Below are positions 33,892 to 42,197 of a stretch of DNA of 64,000 nt, piece after piece. Source of the stretch: Providencia rettgeri (lineage in GTDB: Bacteria > Pseudomonadota > Gammaproteobacteria > Enterobacterales > Enterobacteriaceae); NCBI RefSeq assembly GCF_041075285.1, contig NZ_CP163512.1:310001-374000 (forward strand), written 5' to 3'. A program made the position numbers and the translations under genes. The notes beneath the pieces were generated by a model. That model saw only the letters and a program-made list of their open reading frames with translations, searched no databases and was not told the DNA's origin. Every line of letters starts with the position of its first letter. Position 1 is the stretch's first letter.

Positions 33892-34245
33892 TTATCGTTG
33901 AGCGGCAATAACCATAATTTCGACTAGAACTTGCTCCCGCGCCATATTGGCTTCAACTGCCGCACGTGCAGGGCTATGTTCAACAGGCATCCAGTTTTCC
34001 CACACTGCGTTAAATGCCGCAAAATCGCGCGCCATATTTTTAATCCAAACTTGGGCGGATAAAATGCAGGTTTTATCGCTTTGGCTTGCCGCGAGCAATG
34101 TATCAATTTTATCAAGAACCTCTTGCGTTTGCTGTGTGATATCGCCCGTTAAGTCATTAGGTATTTGGCCTGATAAATACACCAGGCCATTAAATTCAAC
34201 ACTGTCAGCCAAGCGTGGTTTTGGGTTATTACGTTTAATGGACAT
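33892..34245 (-). CDS. RidA-family enamine/imine deaminase
   Basis: This 117-residue RidA (YjgF/YER057c) domain has G-L-V-Y-L-S-G-Q-I-P near residue 21 and S-P-A-R-A-A-V-E-A near residue 91, where the conserved arginine binds the 2-imino acid. RidA proteins hydrolyse reactive enamines and imines made by amino-acid-oxidising enzymes. It lies 2 bases after the D-amino-acid dehydrogenase gene, whose imino-acid products are its natural substrates. The operon order LysR, dehydrogenase, RidA on the minus strand supports this. Confidence 0.88.
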   Translation of the reverse strand: MSIKRNNPKPRLADSVEFNGLVYLSGQIPNDLTGDITQQTQEVLDKIDTLLAASQSDKTCILSAQVWIKNMARDFAAFNAVWENWMPVEHSPARAAVEANMAREQVLVEIMVIAAQR

Positions 34246-34247
34246 GC

Positions 34248-35489
34248 TTACCTCGTTAATCCTGTTAGAGAAATAGGGGATGTTTGCGTTATAATCAACT
34301 GGCTTAATATTTCTGCGCTACCGGCCGCCAAAGTGAATCCCAAACTACCATGACCAATATTTAGCCAAAGGTTTTTATATGCCGTTTTTCCAAGTAAAGG
34401 TGGACCTTTTGGTGTTGACGGTCGCAATCCATACCAAGCTGGCGCATCATCCACGTTAGGTAAATGTGGGAATGTTTTTTTTACAATATCTTTTAAGGCA
34501 TTTATGCGGTTATCCCGTAAGCCTAAACTGTCATAGCCAATATCAACCATTGCCGCAATGCGTAGCTGATCATTTAATTTGGCATAAACAATTTTATTAC
34601 CATAATCGGTGACATTAATTTTCGGGACACAATGTTCAGCTTGTGGGTATTCAACACTGAGACTATACCCTTTTAAACCTAAAAGAGGGACATTAATTCC
34701 CAATGGTTTTAGTAAGTTTCGGCTGCCATTCCCGGCACATACAATAACTTCATCAGCTTGAATATTTCCCTGGTGAGTGACTATTTCAGTAATGCGATTA
34801 TTGTGTTGAATAAAGGACTGAACATTGTGTTGCAAGCAGAGGGTAAATTGTGGCTGCGTGTGCAAATATTGCAGCAGATTTTTGCAAAACAAATAGCAGT
34901 CTGCGCTTTCGTCATCGGGGGCATAAATCGCCCCAACAAGTTGGGACTGAATATGTTTTAAGGCGGGCTCTAAGGCAATGATTTCCGAGGGTGTTAAAAT
35001 CTGTTGAAACTGGCTATCAACGGTCTCACAAGCTTTTTGAAAGCTTTTTTTATCCCGGTGGATGACCAATTTACCTGACTTTTCCCAAGCAAAATCAGCG
35101 ATATCGCCATTTTGACGCCATATATTCATTATTTTTTGGCTTAATAGCGATAAACGCAGCAGATGAGCGCCATTGATTTTATTGGTTTTGCGGTTACAAG
35201 CGAGGGTAAATTGCGCTAACCAAGACCATTGCTGAATTGAAGGGGTAATTTTTAAATTCAATGGGGAATCGTTTTTTCCCATCCAACGCAGCCCTTGTAA
35301 CGGAACACCCGCATCGGCAAGTGGTGAAACATAACGGTAGCTTAGTTGCCCACCGTTTGCGAAACTGGTTTGCATACCGACATCTGAATCAGATTCAAGT
35401 AATGTGACGGTTTGACCTGCTTTAATTAACGCGTATGCGGTGCTTAACCCAATCACACCCGCTCCAATTATCACCACATGTTTAGCCAT
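34248..35489 (-). CDS. dadA: D-amino-acid dehydrogenase (DadA-like)
   Basis: The 413-residue FAD-dependent oxidoreductase (DAO family) has the dinucleotide loop V-V-I-I-G-A-G-V-I-G-L-S-T-A-Y at residues 4-18. E-S-D-S-D-V-G follows, then S-F-A-N-G-G-Q-L-S-Y-R-Y with the S-x-A-N-G-G of DadA enzymes, and G-H-G-S-L-G-F-T-L-A near the C-terminus. It oxidises D-amino acids to 2-oxo acids and ammonia with electrons to the respiratory chain. ATG 35489 is used; an upstream TTG at 35501 is possible. It is paired with RidA and preceded by a LysR regulator. Substrate range (D-Ala, D-Glu or other) is not readable. Confidence 0.87.
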   Translation of the reverse strand: MAKHVVIIGAGVIGLSTAYALIKAGQTVTLLESDSDVGMQTSFANGGQLSYRYVSPLADAGVPLQGLRWMGKNDSPLNLKITPSIQQWSWLAQFTLACNRKTNKINGAHLLRLSLLSQKIMNIWRQNGDIADFAWEKSGKLVIHRDKKSFQKACETVDSQFQQILTPSEIIALEPALKHIQSQLVGAIYAPDDESADCYLFCKNLLQYLHTQPQFTLCLQHNVQSFIQHNNRITEIVTHQGNIQADEVIVCAGNGSRNLLKPLGINVPLLGLKGYSLSVEYPQAEHCVPKINVTDYGNKIVYAKLNDQLRIAAMVDIGYDSLGLRDNRINALKDIVKKTFPHLPNVDDAPAWYGLRPSTPKGPPLLGKTAYKNLWLNIGHGSLGFTLAAGSAEILSQLIITQTSPISLTGLTR

Positions 35490-35545
35490 AATATTTCGCA
35501 ACCTATAATAACGTAGGAATGAATATTTAACGGCGAATGGGTTAA

Positions 35546-36454
35546 CTAAACAATTGAGTTTTCATTACCAGAGTATAACTTTTGGTTAACGACTTTATTT
35601 CTTTTTTCGAGGGTTAATGCCAACGTATTGACATAATTTTGTGCTGCTTTTGTTAATGGTCTATCCGCGCGATGGAAAACAGAAACAGCTAATCGCAACC
35701 CTTCTTTTAAGGGATAAATCATCGATTCAGGAAGGGTGTGTTCTGCGGAGAAAATATCTGTAATACTGCAACCCAAGCCTGCTTGGACAAATTCGGCGGC
35801 CATATGGTAAGTGTGTACACTGATATTTGACTCAGCGAATTGATGGCGTTTTTGCAACAGTTGCGATAACGAATCAGAACCTGGGTGGATCCAGCGTTCT
35901 TGGTCGATATCGACTAAGGAAACGGGCGTATACAGTGGCGGCTTACTATCAACATAAACTAGAGGAATATCGGCAATTGGCAGTACAGTAATACCACCTT
36001 CGATGTCAAGATTAAAGCCGATACCAATATCCAAATCTTGTTGCGTTAATAATTGCAGAATATCGGTTGTATGGTGTGTGCCAATTGTCAGCTTGATATT
36101 GGGGTGTTTTTTTATAAATAGGGCGGTGACTTCAGGCACAAGGTTTAGCCCTAAGCTTGGTAAGCAACCGATCGCTAATTTACCTTGCGGATTACGGGAT
36201 AAATTTTGTGCTAAAATTCTGAGCTTATCTAAATTTTGATAAACTTCTTTTGCCTCTTCAAACAATAAATTGGCTTCATCTGTTGGAATTAATTTCCCTC
36301 TAATTCGTTGAAATAAAACCAGTCCAAGTTGCTGTTCGGCATGTTTTAATGCTTTGCTGGCAGCAGGCTGTGAAATATGAAGAACTTCTGCTGCCCGAGT
36401 TAAAGAACCACAAGTCATGACTGCGTAAAAGATATCAAGATGTCGTAATTTCAT
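35546..36454 (-). CDS. LysR-family transcriptional regulator
   Basis: The 302-residue LysR protein has an N-terminal winged helix: R-H-L-D-I-F-Y-A-V-M, then S-L-T-R-A-A-E-V-L-H-I-S-Q-P-A-A-S-K-A-L. The periplasmic-binding-protein-like effector domain begins near residue 85 (G-K-L-A-I-G-C-L-P-S-L-G). ATG 36454 is preferred because CAGG lies 10 bases before it, whereas the in-frame ATG at 36472 has none. It is upstream of dadA and ridA in the same direction and downstream of gltS, so it probably controls amino-acid use. Effector unknown. Confidence 0.85.
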   Translation of the reverse strand: MKLRHLDIFYAVMTCGSLTRAAEVLHISQPAASKALKHAEQQLGLVLFQRIRGKLIPTDEANLLFEEAKEVYQNLDKLRILAQNLSRNPQGKLAIGCLPSLGLNLVPEVTALFIKKHPNIKLTIGTHHTTDILQLLTQQDLDIGIGFNLDIEGGITVLPIADIPLVYVDSKPPLYTPVSLVDIDQERWIHPGSDSLSQLLQKRHQFAESNISVHTYHMAAEFVQAGLGCSITDIFSAEHTLPESMIYPLKEGLRLAVSVFHRADRPLTKAAQNYVNTLALTLEKRNKVVNQKLYSGNENSIV

Positions 36455-36634
36455 TCTATGAAAACCTGCCATTTTTGTTTATCAAGGTATTCTACCGAAT
36501 TAATCCTATTTAATCCGATGAGGTCGTCACTTTGTGATGAGATACGAAAAAAGACATTTTTAAATGAAGGGATGCATTCACTAGAAAGGACCATGCCAGC
36601 CTATATGATTTCGTTATAGGCTGGCATTGTATAA

Positions 36635-37840
36635 TTAGGTGAAATAAGTGCCTATCTCGATGAATATTTTAATTAAGATGCTATTTGAGATATCTACGAT
36701 AAATGCACCAACCATTGGCACTACTAAGAAAGCTTTATGGGAAGGGCTAAATGCTTTTGTGACGGTTTGCATATTGGCAATCGCCGTTGGCGTTGCCCCC
36801 ATACCAAAACCACAATGCCCCGCACTGATAACCACAGCATCATAATCCTTGCCCATCATCCGAAACGTGACGAAACAGGCGAAGAGCACCATCACGACCG
36901 TTTGCACCGCAATAATCAGTAAAACAGGGCCCGCCATACTGGCGAGTTGACCGAACTTTAACGACATTAACGCCATCGCTAAGAATAATGACAACGCCAC
37001 ACTACCAAGAACATCTACAGTCGGTTCAAACACTTCATGTTTAAAGAGGTGGGTTAAGACGTTACGGATGATAATTCCGACAAATAAACACCAAACAAAG
37101 GTGGGTAATTGTAACACAGTATCTTTGAACAATGCGCTAATATAGCCACCAACGACAATACAGATAATCAACATTGAAATGGTTTCAATAACATTATTAG
37201 CATTGATTTTGCGCTTAACACTCGGTTGTTCAAATGCTTCAACGATAGTTTCTTTTTCTAATTCAGTGGAAGATGGGATCGTGACTTTTTTCAATAAATG
37301 ACGTGCTACTGGTCCACCAATTAATCCCCCTAACACTAAACCTAATGTGGCACATGCCATGGCTAATTCAACCGCACCGGTTACACCGTATTTATCGGCT
37401 AATAATGGCCCCCAAGCTCCCGCGTTCCCGTGACCGCCCGTTAACGTAATTGAGCCTGCAATTAAACCAATAAAGGGGCTTTCATTAAGCATGATAGCCA
37501 TCCCCATGCCAACGGTATTTTGAATCGCAATTAAAATAGTTACCGCGATAGTTAATAATACTAGCGGCTTGCCACCTTTTATTAAGCGCGAAAAATCCGA
37601 GCTTAGCCCAATGGATGAGAAGAAGGCGATCATCAGAATACTTTGTAATGATGCATCAAAGGTAAAGGTATAGCCTGCGGTTTTATCGACAATCAATAAA
37701 ATAATCGCCACAATAAAACCGCCAACAACAGCTTCGGGAATATGGTTTTTTTGTAAAAAGGGGGAGTATTTAACAACGAACATCCCTATCAATAGCGCTA
37801 AACAAGCGACTAATAATGTGTAGCTGGCATCTAAAGTCAT
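36635..37840 (-). CDS. gltS: Sodium/glutamate symporter
   Basis: This 401-residue inner-membrane protein has about ten to twelve helices. It has the ESS-family inverted repeats with G-G-H-G-N-A-G-A-W-G-P near residue 134 and G-H-C-G-F-G-M-G-A-T-P near residue 344, both at re-entrant loops of GltS. It imports glutamate with sodium. GAGG is spaced 7 bases before ATG 37840. It precedes the LysR-dadA-ridA set on the same strand, so the whole block handles amino acids. Confidence 0.92.
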   Translation of the reverse strand: MTLDASYTLLVACLALLIGMFVVKYSPFLQKNHIPEAVVGGFIVAIILLIVDKTAGYTFTFDASLQSILMIAFFSSIGLSSDFSRLIKGGKPLVLLTIAVTILIAIQNTVGMGMAIMLNESPFIGLIAGSITLTGGHGNAGAWGPLLADKYGVTGAVELAMACATLGLVLGGLIGGPVARHLLKKVTIPSSTELEKETIVEAFEQPSVKRKINANNVIETISMLIICIVVGGYISALFKDTVLQLPTFVWCLFVGIIIRNVLTHLFKHEVFEPTVDVLGSVALSLFLAMALMSLKFGQLASMAGPVLLIIAVQTVVMVLFACFVTFRMMGKDYDAVVISAGHCGFGMGATPTAIANMQTVTKAFSPSHKAFLVVPMVGAFIVDISNSILIKIFIEIGTYFT

Positions 37841-37864
37841 TGTATTACCTCAAATCAGTTTACG

Positions 37865-37974
37865 AGGGGCTGTTTATCTTTGATGGTCAATTTTCATTCG
37901 AATTAAAGCCATTTTAGGATTGTTGTTTGACCTTTTTTAGCTGTAAAAATCAGCAGCAAAGATAAACAGCCCCT
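37865..37974. repeat. MITE-like palindromic repeat, copy 2 (110 bp)
   Basis: AGGGGCTGTTTATC at the left matches GATAAACAGCCCCT at the right. The interior carries GGTCAATTTTCATTCGAATT and, further in, CCATTTTAGGATTGTTGT, the reverse of the order in copy 1. It lies 24 bases upstream of the gltS start, so it is in the gltS leader region. Confidence 0.78.
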
Positions 37975-38358
37975 AGAGCTTTTACTATTGTTATTTAACA
38001 TTAGTGATAAATTAAGCTACTTTGTGCAACCTTTATTTAACAATGAGTTTTGATTGGGTATCTATAACCTTTAGTTAACCCTAAAGGGGATACTGAAAGA
38101 AAGGTGATAAAATTTTATGTATCAATTTGTTGACTAAACACAGCAAGAGGCTGCTTAAACAGTAGGTTTGCATGGCGGTGGTCGATTTTGAGATGATTTT
38201 TTAAGAAGCAAGCTGGCTTTTTTTTCAACTCAGGGGGGGCAAGGCTACGACGGCAAGTAATTATAAGAAATGTGATGTACAACATAAAAGAAAACGCGCA
38301 GATTGAAGTGAAAAATGAGGTAAATAATCTATTTTGGATGGCTTGTAGATATTTTGTC

Positions 38359-38406
38359 TAGGGGCTGTTTATCTTTAATGGTCAATTTTTATTCGAATTA
38401 AAGCCA
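38359..38406. repeat. MITE-like repeat, half copy
   Basis: TAGGGGCTGTTTATC followed by TGGTCAATTTTTATTCGAAT and AAAGCCAT matches the left half of copy 2 with two or three changes. The right half is replaced by unrelated sequence. Confidence 0.65.
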
Positions 38407-38938
38407 TGTGATGCTGCGTTAAGAGGCGCTTGACGAGTCCATTAAACGGTAAATTTTCCCCTTGACTAAAATAGCGTTAATTCGAATAAATATTTACCGC
38501 CAAAGTTCTCAGCTCCTTGATGCTCGGTGTGAGTGTTAAAGCCTGATGCAGGGGTCTTTTATTGATAATAAATTATGGATGATTATTTTTAAATGGAATA
38601 AGTACAAATATAATCACCCAACTCTATTTGATAATTTTGTTTCGAGTTTAGATTTGGATTTTTTTACTATCTTATTACAGCTATCGAATTTGGTTAGTTA
38701 TTTAATGGGTTGTTTTAATACGCTTATTGTCTTTATTGCCATTTTTAAAATACATAAAAGTCAATTTTATACAAATATATGGTTAGCCGATTGTTTGCTA
38801 TGATGACCTAATAGCAATGGGTTCTCTGGTATTTTTTATTGTTTAATGATGCTGTGATATGTAAATCTAAAAGAATGTATTCAATTCAAAATTTCGTTTT
38901 ATTAAATAATTTTAATCGTGTTTTCTGGAGTGTTTTAA

Positions 38939-40567
38939 ATGCAAAAAACGATCCGCCAAGTCACCTTTGATTTATTACGTAAGCTGGATATTACAACCAT
39001 TTTTGGGAATCCCGGTTCAACAGAAGAAACATTCTTAAAAGATTTTCCGCGTGATTTTCGTTATATCCAAACCTTACAAGAAGCTTCTGCGGTCGCTGCC
39101 GCTGATGGTTATGCCCAAGGAATGCGTAAAGTTGCAATGGTAAATGTGCATACCTCGGCGGGTTTAAGTAATGCCATGAGTAATATTTTGACGGCATATA
39201 TGAATCGGACGCCACTCATTATTACGGCGGGAAACCAAACACGTGAAATGCTATTAATGGAGCCTTGGTTAACCAATATTGAACCGGAAACGCTACCTAA
39301 ACCTTGGGTCAAATGGAGTTACCAGCCAGTGCGGGCGGAAGATGTTCCCGCCGCGTTTATGCGTGCTTATGCTATGGCGCTACAACCTCCGGCGGGGCCA
39401 GTATTTTTATCGATCCCTTTGGATGACTGGGATAAACCCGCACTGACTGAAGAAGTGGTTGTGCGTTCAGTACCACAGCGTATTGGTTATGATCCTATTC
39501 GATTGCAAGAGTTTGCCACTGCGCTATCTAATGCGAAGGATCCCGTTCTTATTTATGGTTCCGCCATTGCAAGAGGAGAGGGGTGGGATATTGGTATCAA
39601 ACTTGCTGAGAAACTCAATGCTCCGGTGTGGGCTGCGCCGGCTTCTGAACGTCCGCCATTCCCCGAAACCCATCCTTTATACGCAGGGGGCTTACCTTTT
39701 GCGACCCAGCCATTAGCTGAAAAGCTTGAAGGACACGACTTAGCCATTGTTATTGGCGCGCCTGTATTTCGCTATTATCCTTATGTTGCAGGCCGTTATA
39801 TTCCGGAGGGGTTAAGGTTATTACATATTACCGATGATCCTCTTGAAGTGGGTAGAGCCCCGGTTGGCGATAGTCTACTGAGTGATGCCGTGCTCGCACT
39901 TGAAGGGTTAATCAACTTAGTTGCGCCACGCGCAGCCGCAAAAAATGTGGTAAAACAGCCCCATGGAATGGCTCCGCACCCCGCTGCGCCGGCACACAGC
40001 AGCAACAGTTCAATTTTGAGTGCAACACAATTATTTCGCGCTTTAAGGGAAGTTTCACCGAAAGAAACTGTTTTGGTGGAAGAATCCCCTTCCAATCTCG
40101 GGGAACTTCACCGTGAATGGCCGATTGAATCTCCAGACTCATTCTATACTTTTGCAAGTGGTTCATTAGGTTGGAATTTGCCTGCAAGTGTGGGGATTGC
40201 CTTGGCAGAAAGAGACAGTGGACGTCATCGTCCAGTAATGGCAATTATTGGTGATGGCTCTATGCAGTATTCTATTCAAGGCTTATGGAGTGCGGCGCAA
40301 CTGAATTTACCTATTGTATTTATTATTCCGAAAAACAATGAATATGCCATTTTAAAATCCTTTGCGGTATTGGAAGAAACACCGGGGGTACCGGGGCTTG
40401 ATATTCCAAATTTAGATATTGTGGCGTTAGGTAAAGGATATGGTTGTACCGCCCTAAGAGCACAGACTGTAGAAGAGGTTAAAAAAGCGTGTGAAGAGGC
40501 ATTTAAACGCAATGGACCAACGGTAATTGAAGTGCCTATTTTACCTTCAATTCCATCTCTGATTTAA
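38939..40567 (+). CDS. mdlC: Benzoylformate decarboxylase-like ThDP enzyme
   Basis: The 542-residue thiamine-diphosphate decarboxylase has G-N-P-G-S26 with T-E-E-T-F, L-Q-E47-A for cofactor activation, H70-T-S-A-G, and the ThDP motif G-D-G-S-M-Q-Y near residue 438 ending in K-N-N-E-Y. These match BFDC (MdlC) of the mandelate pathway, which converts benzoylformate to benzaldehyde and CO2. The second active-site histidine (H281 of P. putida BFDC, F-R-Y-H) is tyrosine here (F-R-Y-Y). It stands alone with a promoter gap upstream and its own terminator. Related 2-oxo acid decarboxylases are the alternative. Confidence 0.8.
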   Translation: MQKTIRQVTFDLLRKLDITTIFGNPGSTEETFLKDFPRDFRYIQTLQEASAVAAADGYAQGMRKVAMVNVHTSAGLSNAMSNILTAYMNRTPLIITAGNQTREMLLMEPWLTNIEPETLPKPWVKWSYQPVRAEDVPAAFMRAYAMALQPPAGPVFLSIPLDDWDKPALTEEVVVRSVPQRIGYDPIRLQEFATALSNAKDPVLIYGSAIARGEGWDIGIKLAEKLNAPVWAAPASERPPFPETHPLYAGGLPFATQPLAEKLEGHDLAIVIGAPVFRYYPYVAGRYIPEGLRLLHITDDPLEVGRAPVGDSLLSDAVLALEGLINLVAPRAAAKNVVKQPHGMAPHPAAPAHSSNSSILSATQLFRALREVSPKETVLVEESPSNLGELHREWPIESPDSFYTFASGSLGWNLPASVGIALAERDSGRHRPVMAIIGDGSMQYSIQGLWSAAQLNLPIVFIIPKNNEYAILKSFAVLEETPGVPGLDIPNLDIVALGKGYGCTALRAQTVEEVKKACEEAFKRNGPTVIEVPILPSIPSLI

Positions 40568-40584
40568 TTGTGTTTATAATTGTT

Positions 40585-40612
40585 AAATAGCGCCTAATTT
40601 GGCGCTATTTTT
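40585..40612 (+). terminator. Rho-independent terminator of mdlC
   Basis: AAATAGCGCC pairs with GGCGCTATTT around a 6-base loop and is followed by further T residues, 18 bases after the mdlC stop. Confidence 0.85.
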
Positions 40613-40684
40613 TAACCTGCGGTTTATTCATAAAACAGAAAGAATTGATAAATTATCATCTCAATAAGGCTGGATGCGATATTG

Positions 40685-41446
40685 ATGACAGTTCCTCTCC
40701 AAGCGAAACAGGCTTTAGCTATTTTGCAAAAACATTTTTCTGATTCATTAATTGCGGTTTATCTGCACGGTTCTTCTGTTTCTGGTGGATTACGACCAAC
40801 GAGTGATATTGATTTACTTGTGGTTGTTGATAACCCGATGACAGAAGCGTCTCGTGAACAACTTGTGCGAGAGTTAATGGTAATTTCTGGTTTATACCCA
40901 ACAGATCCAGAAGGGCGTCGCCCCCTTGAAGTGGCTGTGTTTTTAACCAATGACTTAAACACGCTTTCATACCCCGCAAAATGCGAATTAATGTACGGAG
41001 AGTGGTTACGTACAGAGTATGAACGAGGAATATTTGAAGGGCAAACTCAAGATCCTGAATTCACACTGATGTTAGCCCAAGCGGCACAAGAAGCGGTGAG
41101 TTTATGGCACAAAAAAAGGTTCTGCCTACCCATGATTGCCCAACATGAAATACGGCGAGCCCTATTAGATGCCCTCCCTAACTTAGTGTTATCTGTGAAG
41201 GGGGATGAACGCAATGTTTTACTCACACTAACGCGGATGTGGTACACCATGGCGACGGGGTTATTTACATCAAAGGATAACGCCGCTAATTGGGCGATAG
41301 AACAGATGCCAGCGGCGTTATCGCCGATAATTATGATGGCAAAAAATGACTATTTAACCGGGGTTCCCGTTGATTGGGAAGCGCAAAACGAGGGTATCCG
41401 CCAGTGTGTGAGTTATTTAGCGGGATGTGTAAATATTTATCCTTAA
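40685..41446 (+). CDS. Aminoglycoside nucleotidyltransferase, ANT(3'')/AadA-like
   Basis: The 253-residue protein has the nucleotidyltransferase core Y-L-H-G-S-S-V-S-G-G-L-R-P-x-S-D-I-D-L-L (G-S and D-x-D metal site, about residues 28-48). The AadA-type helical C-terminal domain has L-T-L-T-R-M-W-Y-T near residue 182, A-x-x-W-A near 203, and Y-L. AadA enzymes adenylylate streptomycin and spectinomycin. ATG 40685 is used; TTG 40682 is possible. It is surrounded by metabolic genes with no integron or IS, so it is probably a resident chromosomal member and not an acquired cassette. Actual resistance depends on expression. Confidence 0.85.
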   Translation: MTVPLQAKQALAILQKHFSDSLIAVYLHGSSVSGGLRPTSDIDLLVVVDNPMTEASREQLVRELMVISGLYPTDPEGRRPLEVAVFLTNDLNTLSYPAKCELMYGEWLRTEYERGIFEGQTQDPEFTLMLAQAAQEAVSLWHKKRFCLPMIAQHEIRRALLDALPNLVLSVKGDERNVLLTLTRMWYTMATGLFTSKDNAANWAIEQMPAALSPIIMMAKNDYLTGVPVDWEAQNEGIRQCVSYLAGCVNIYP

Positions 41447-41573
41447 TTGGTTCCAATTGATACTTGTTTTAGTGCTTTTTAGCGTTATTAACGCGATGTT
41501 TTCCCGTTATTTAAGGAATTAAAAAATAAATTAATTATACTGCACCACTGTTTTATTCACGAGGGAATAAAAA

Positions 41574-41979
41574 ATGGGGAAAAAATTAATTAACCCTGCA
41601 TCTGTTTTCAATTCTTTGCAGTATGGCTTTAGCCAAGCAATAGAAACCACAGGAACTCGCCAACTGTTTTTGTCAGGTCAAGTGGGGGTCAATGAAGATG
41701 AAGAAACGGTGGCGGGGGGGAATTTATGAGCAAACGGTTCAGTCACTGGTGAATATAGAACATGTACTACGTGAAGCGGGTGGGGATTTATCTCATGTTG
41801 CCGTTTTACGTATTTATATCAAAGATGGCGCGAATAGCTATGAAGAGCAACGAGATATTGCCAAGGCATTAAAAGAAAAGTTTGGTGATACACCGCCAGC
41901 GTCCTCTTGGATTATTGTGACGGGGCTTTCATTGCCTGAATGGTTAATTGAAATTGAGGCGCATGCCGTTTTAGATTAA
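41574..41979 (+). pseudogene. RidA-family protein, frameshifted in a G7 tract
   Basis: ATG 41574 (GAGGGA upstream) opens M-G-K-K-L-I-N-P-A-S-V-F, then Y-G-F-S-Q-A and L-F-L-S-G-Q-V-G-V, a normal RidA start. This frame stops after the run of seven G at 41714-41720. The rest of the domain (E-Q-T-V-Q-S-L-V-N-I, A-V-L-R-I-Y-I-K-D-G, I-E-I-E-A-H-A-V-L-D) continues in the +1 frame to 41979. Total length is 406 bases, one more than a 134-residue gene, so removing one G restores it. Either slippage controls expression or the gene is dead in this strain. Confidence 0.75.
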
Positions 41980-41992
41980 TTCAATAAAATAG

Positions 41993-42187
41993 AAAAAGCC
42001 GATAAAAAATCGGCTTTTCAGACTGCTGACAAACATAACATGCTTGGCGGCAGGTTGGATAGGTTTTGAAAATAAACAAGGAAAATCAATATATTGATTT
42101 TCGCCTGATAACACAAAGTGGGAAAAACCACGCTTTTATCCCACTTTGTCAACAACCTCAAAAGCCGATAAAAAATCGGCTTTTTTA
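41993..42187. terminator. Two identical terminators flanking a short palindromic insert
   Basis: AAAAGCCGATAAAAAATCGG plus CTTTT occurs at about 41993-42018 and again at 42162-42187. The left copy ends the RidA gene and the right copy ends the minus-strand permease. Between them lie about 140 bases with CTGCTGACAAA on the left and TTTGTCAACAACC on the right, a pair of imperfect inverted ends, and the inner hairpins AAAATCAATATATTGATTTT and AAAGTGGGA / TCCCACTTT. Confidence 0.7.
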
Positions 42188-42197
42188 CAATAAAGAA

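Larger units (their letters stand above)
37841..38938. other. 1.1-kb gap holding MITE-like repeats
   Basis: No supported gene lies here. A complete MITE-like repeat is at 37865-37974 (110 bp, AGGGGCTGTT ends) and a half copy at 38359-38406. A related block with ATTCGAAT and TTTACCGCC words is at 38442-38500. An 85-codon frame at 38546-38803 (hydrophobic, begins M-Q-G-S-F-I-D-N) has no ribosome site and no recognised family. The rest is low-GC sequence upstream of mdlC, presumably with its promoter. Confidence 0.6.

Noticed and set aside
38546..38803. 85-codon hydrophobic frame upstream of mdlC
   Set aside because: No ribosome site, no family resemblance, and it lies in an AT-rich gap with repeat fragments.
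40685..41446. Aminoglycoside gene as an integron cassette
   Set aside because: No integrase, attC-like hairpin or IS is adjacent; the flanks are metabolic genes.
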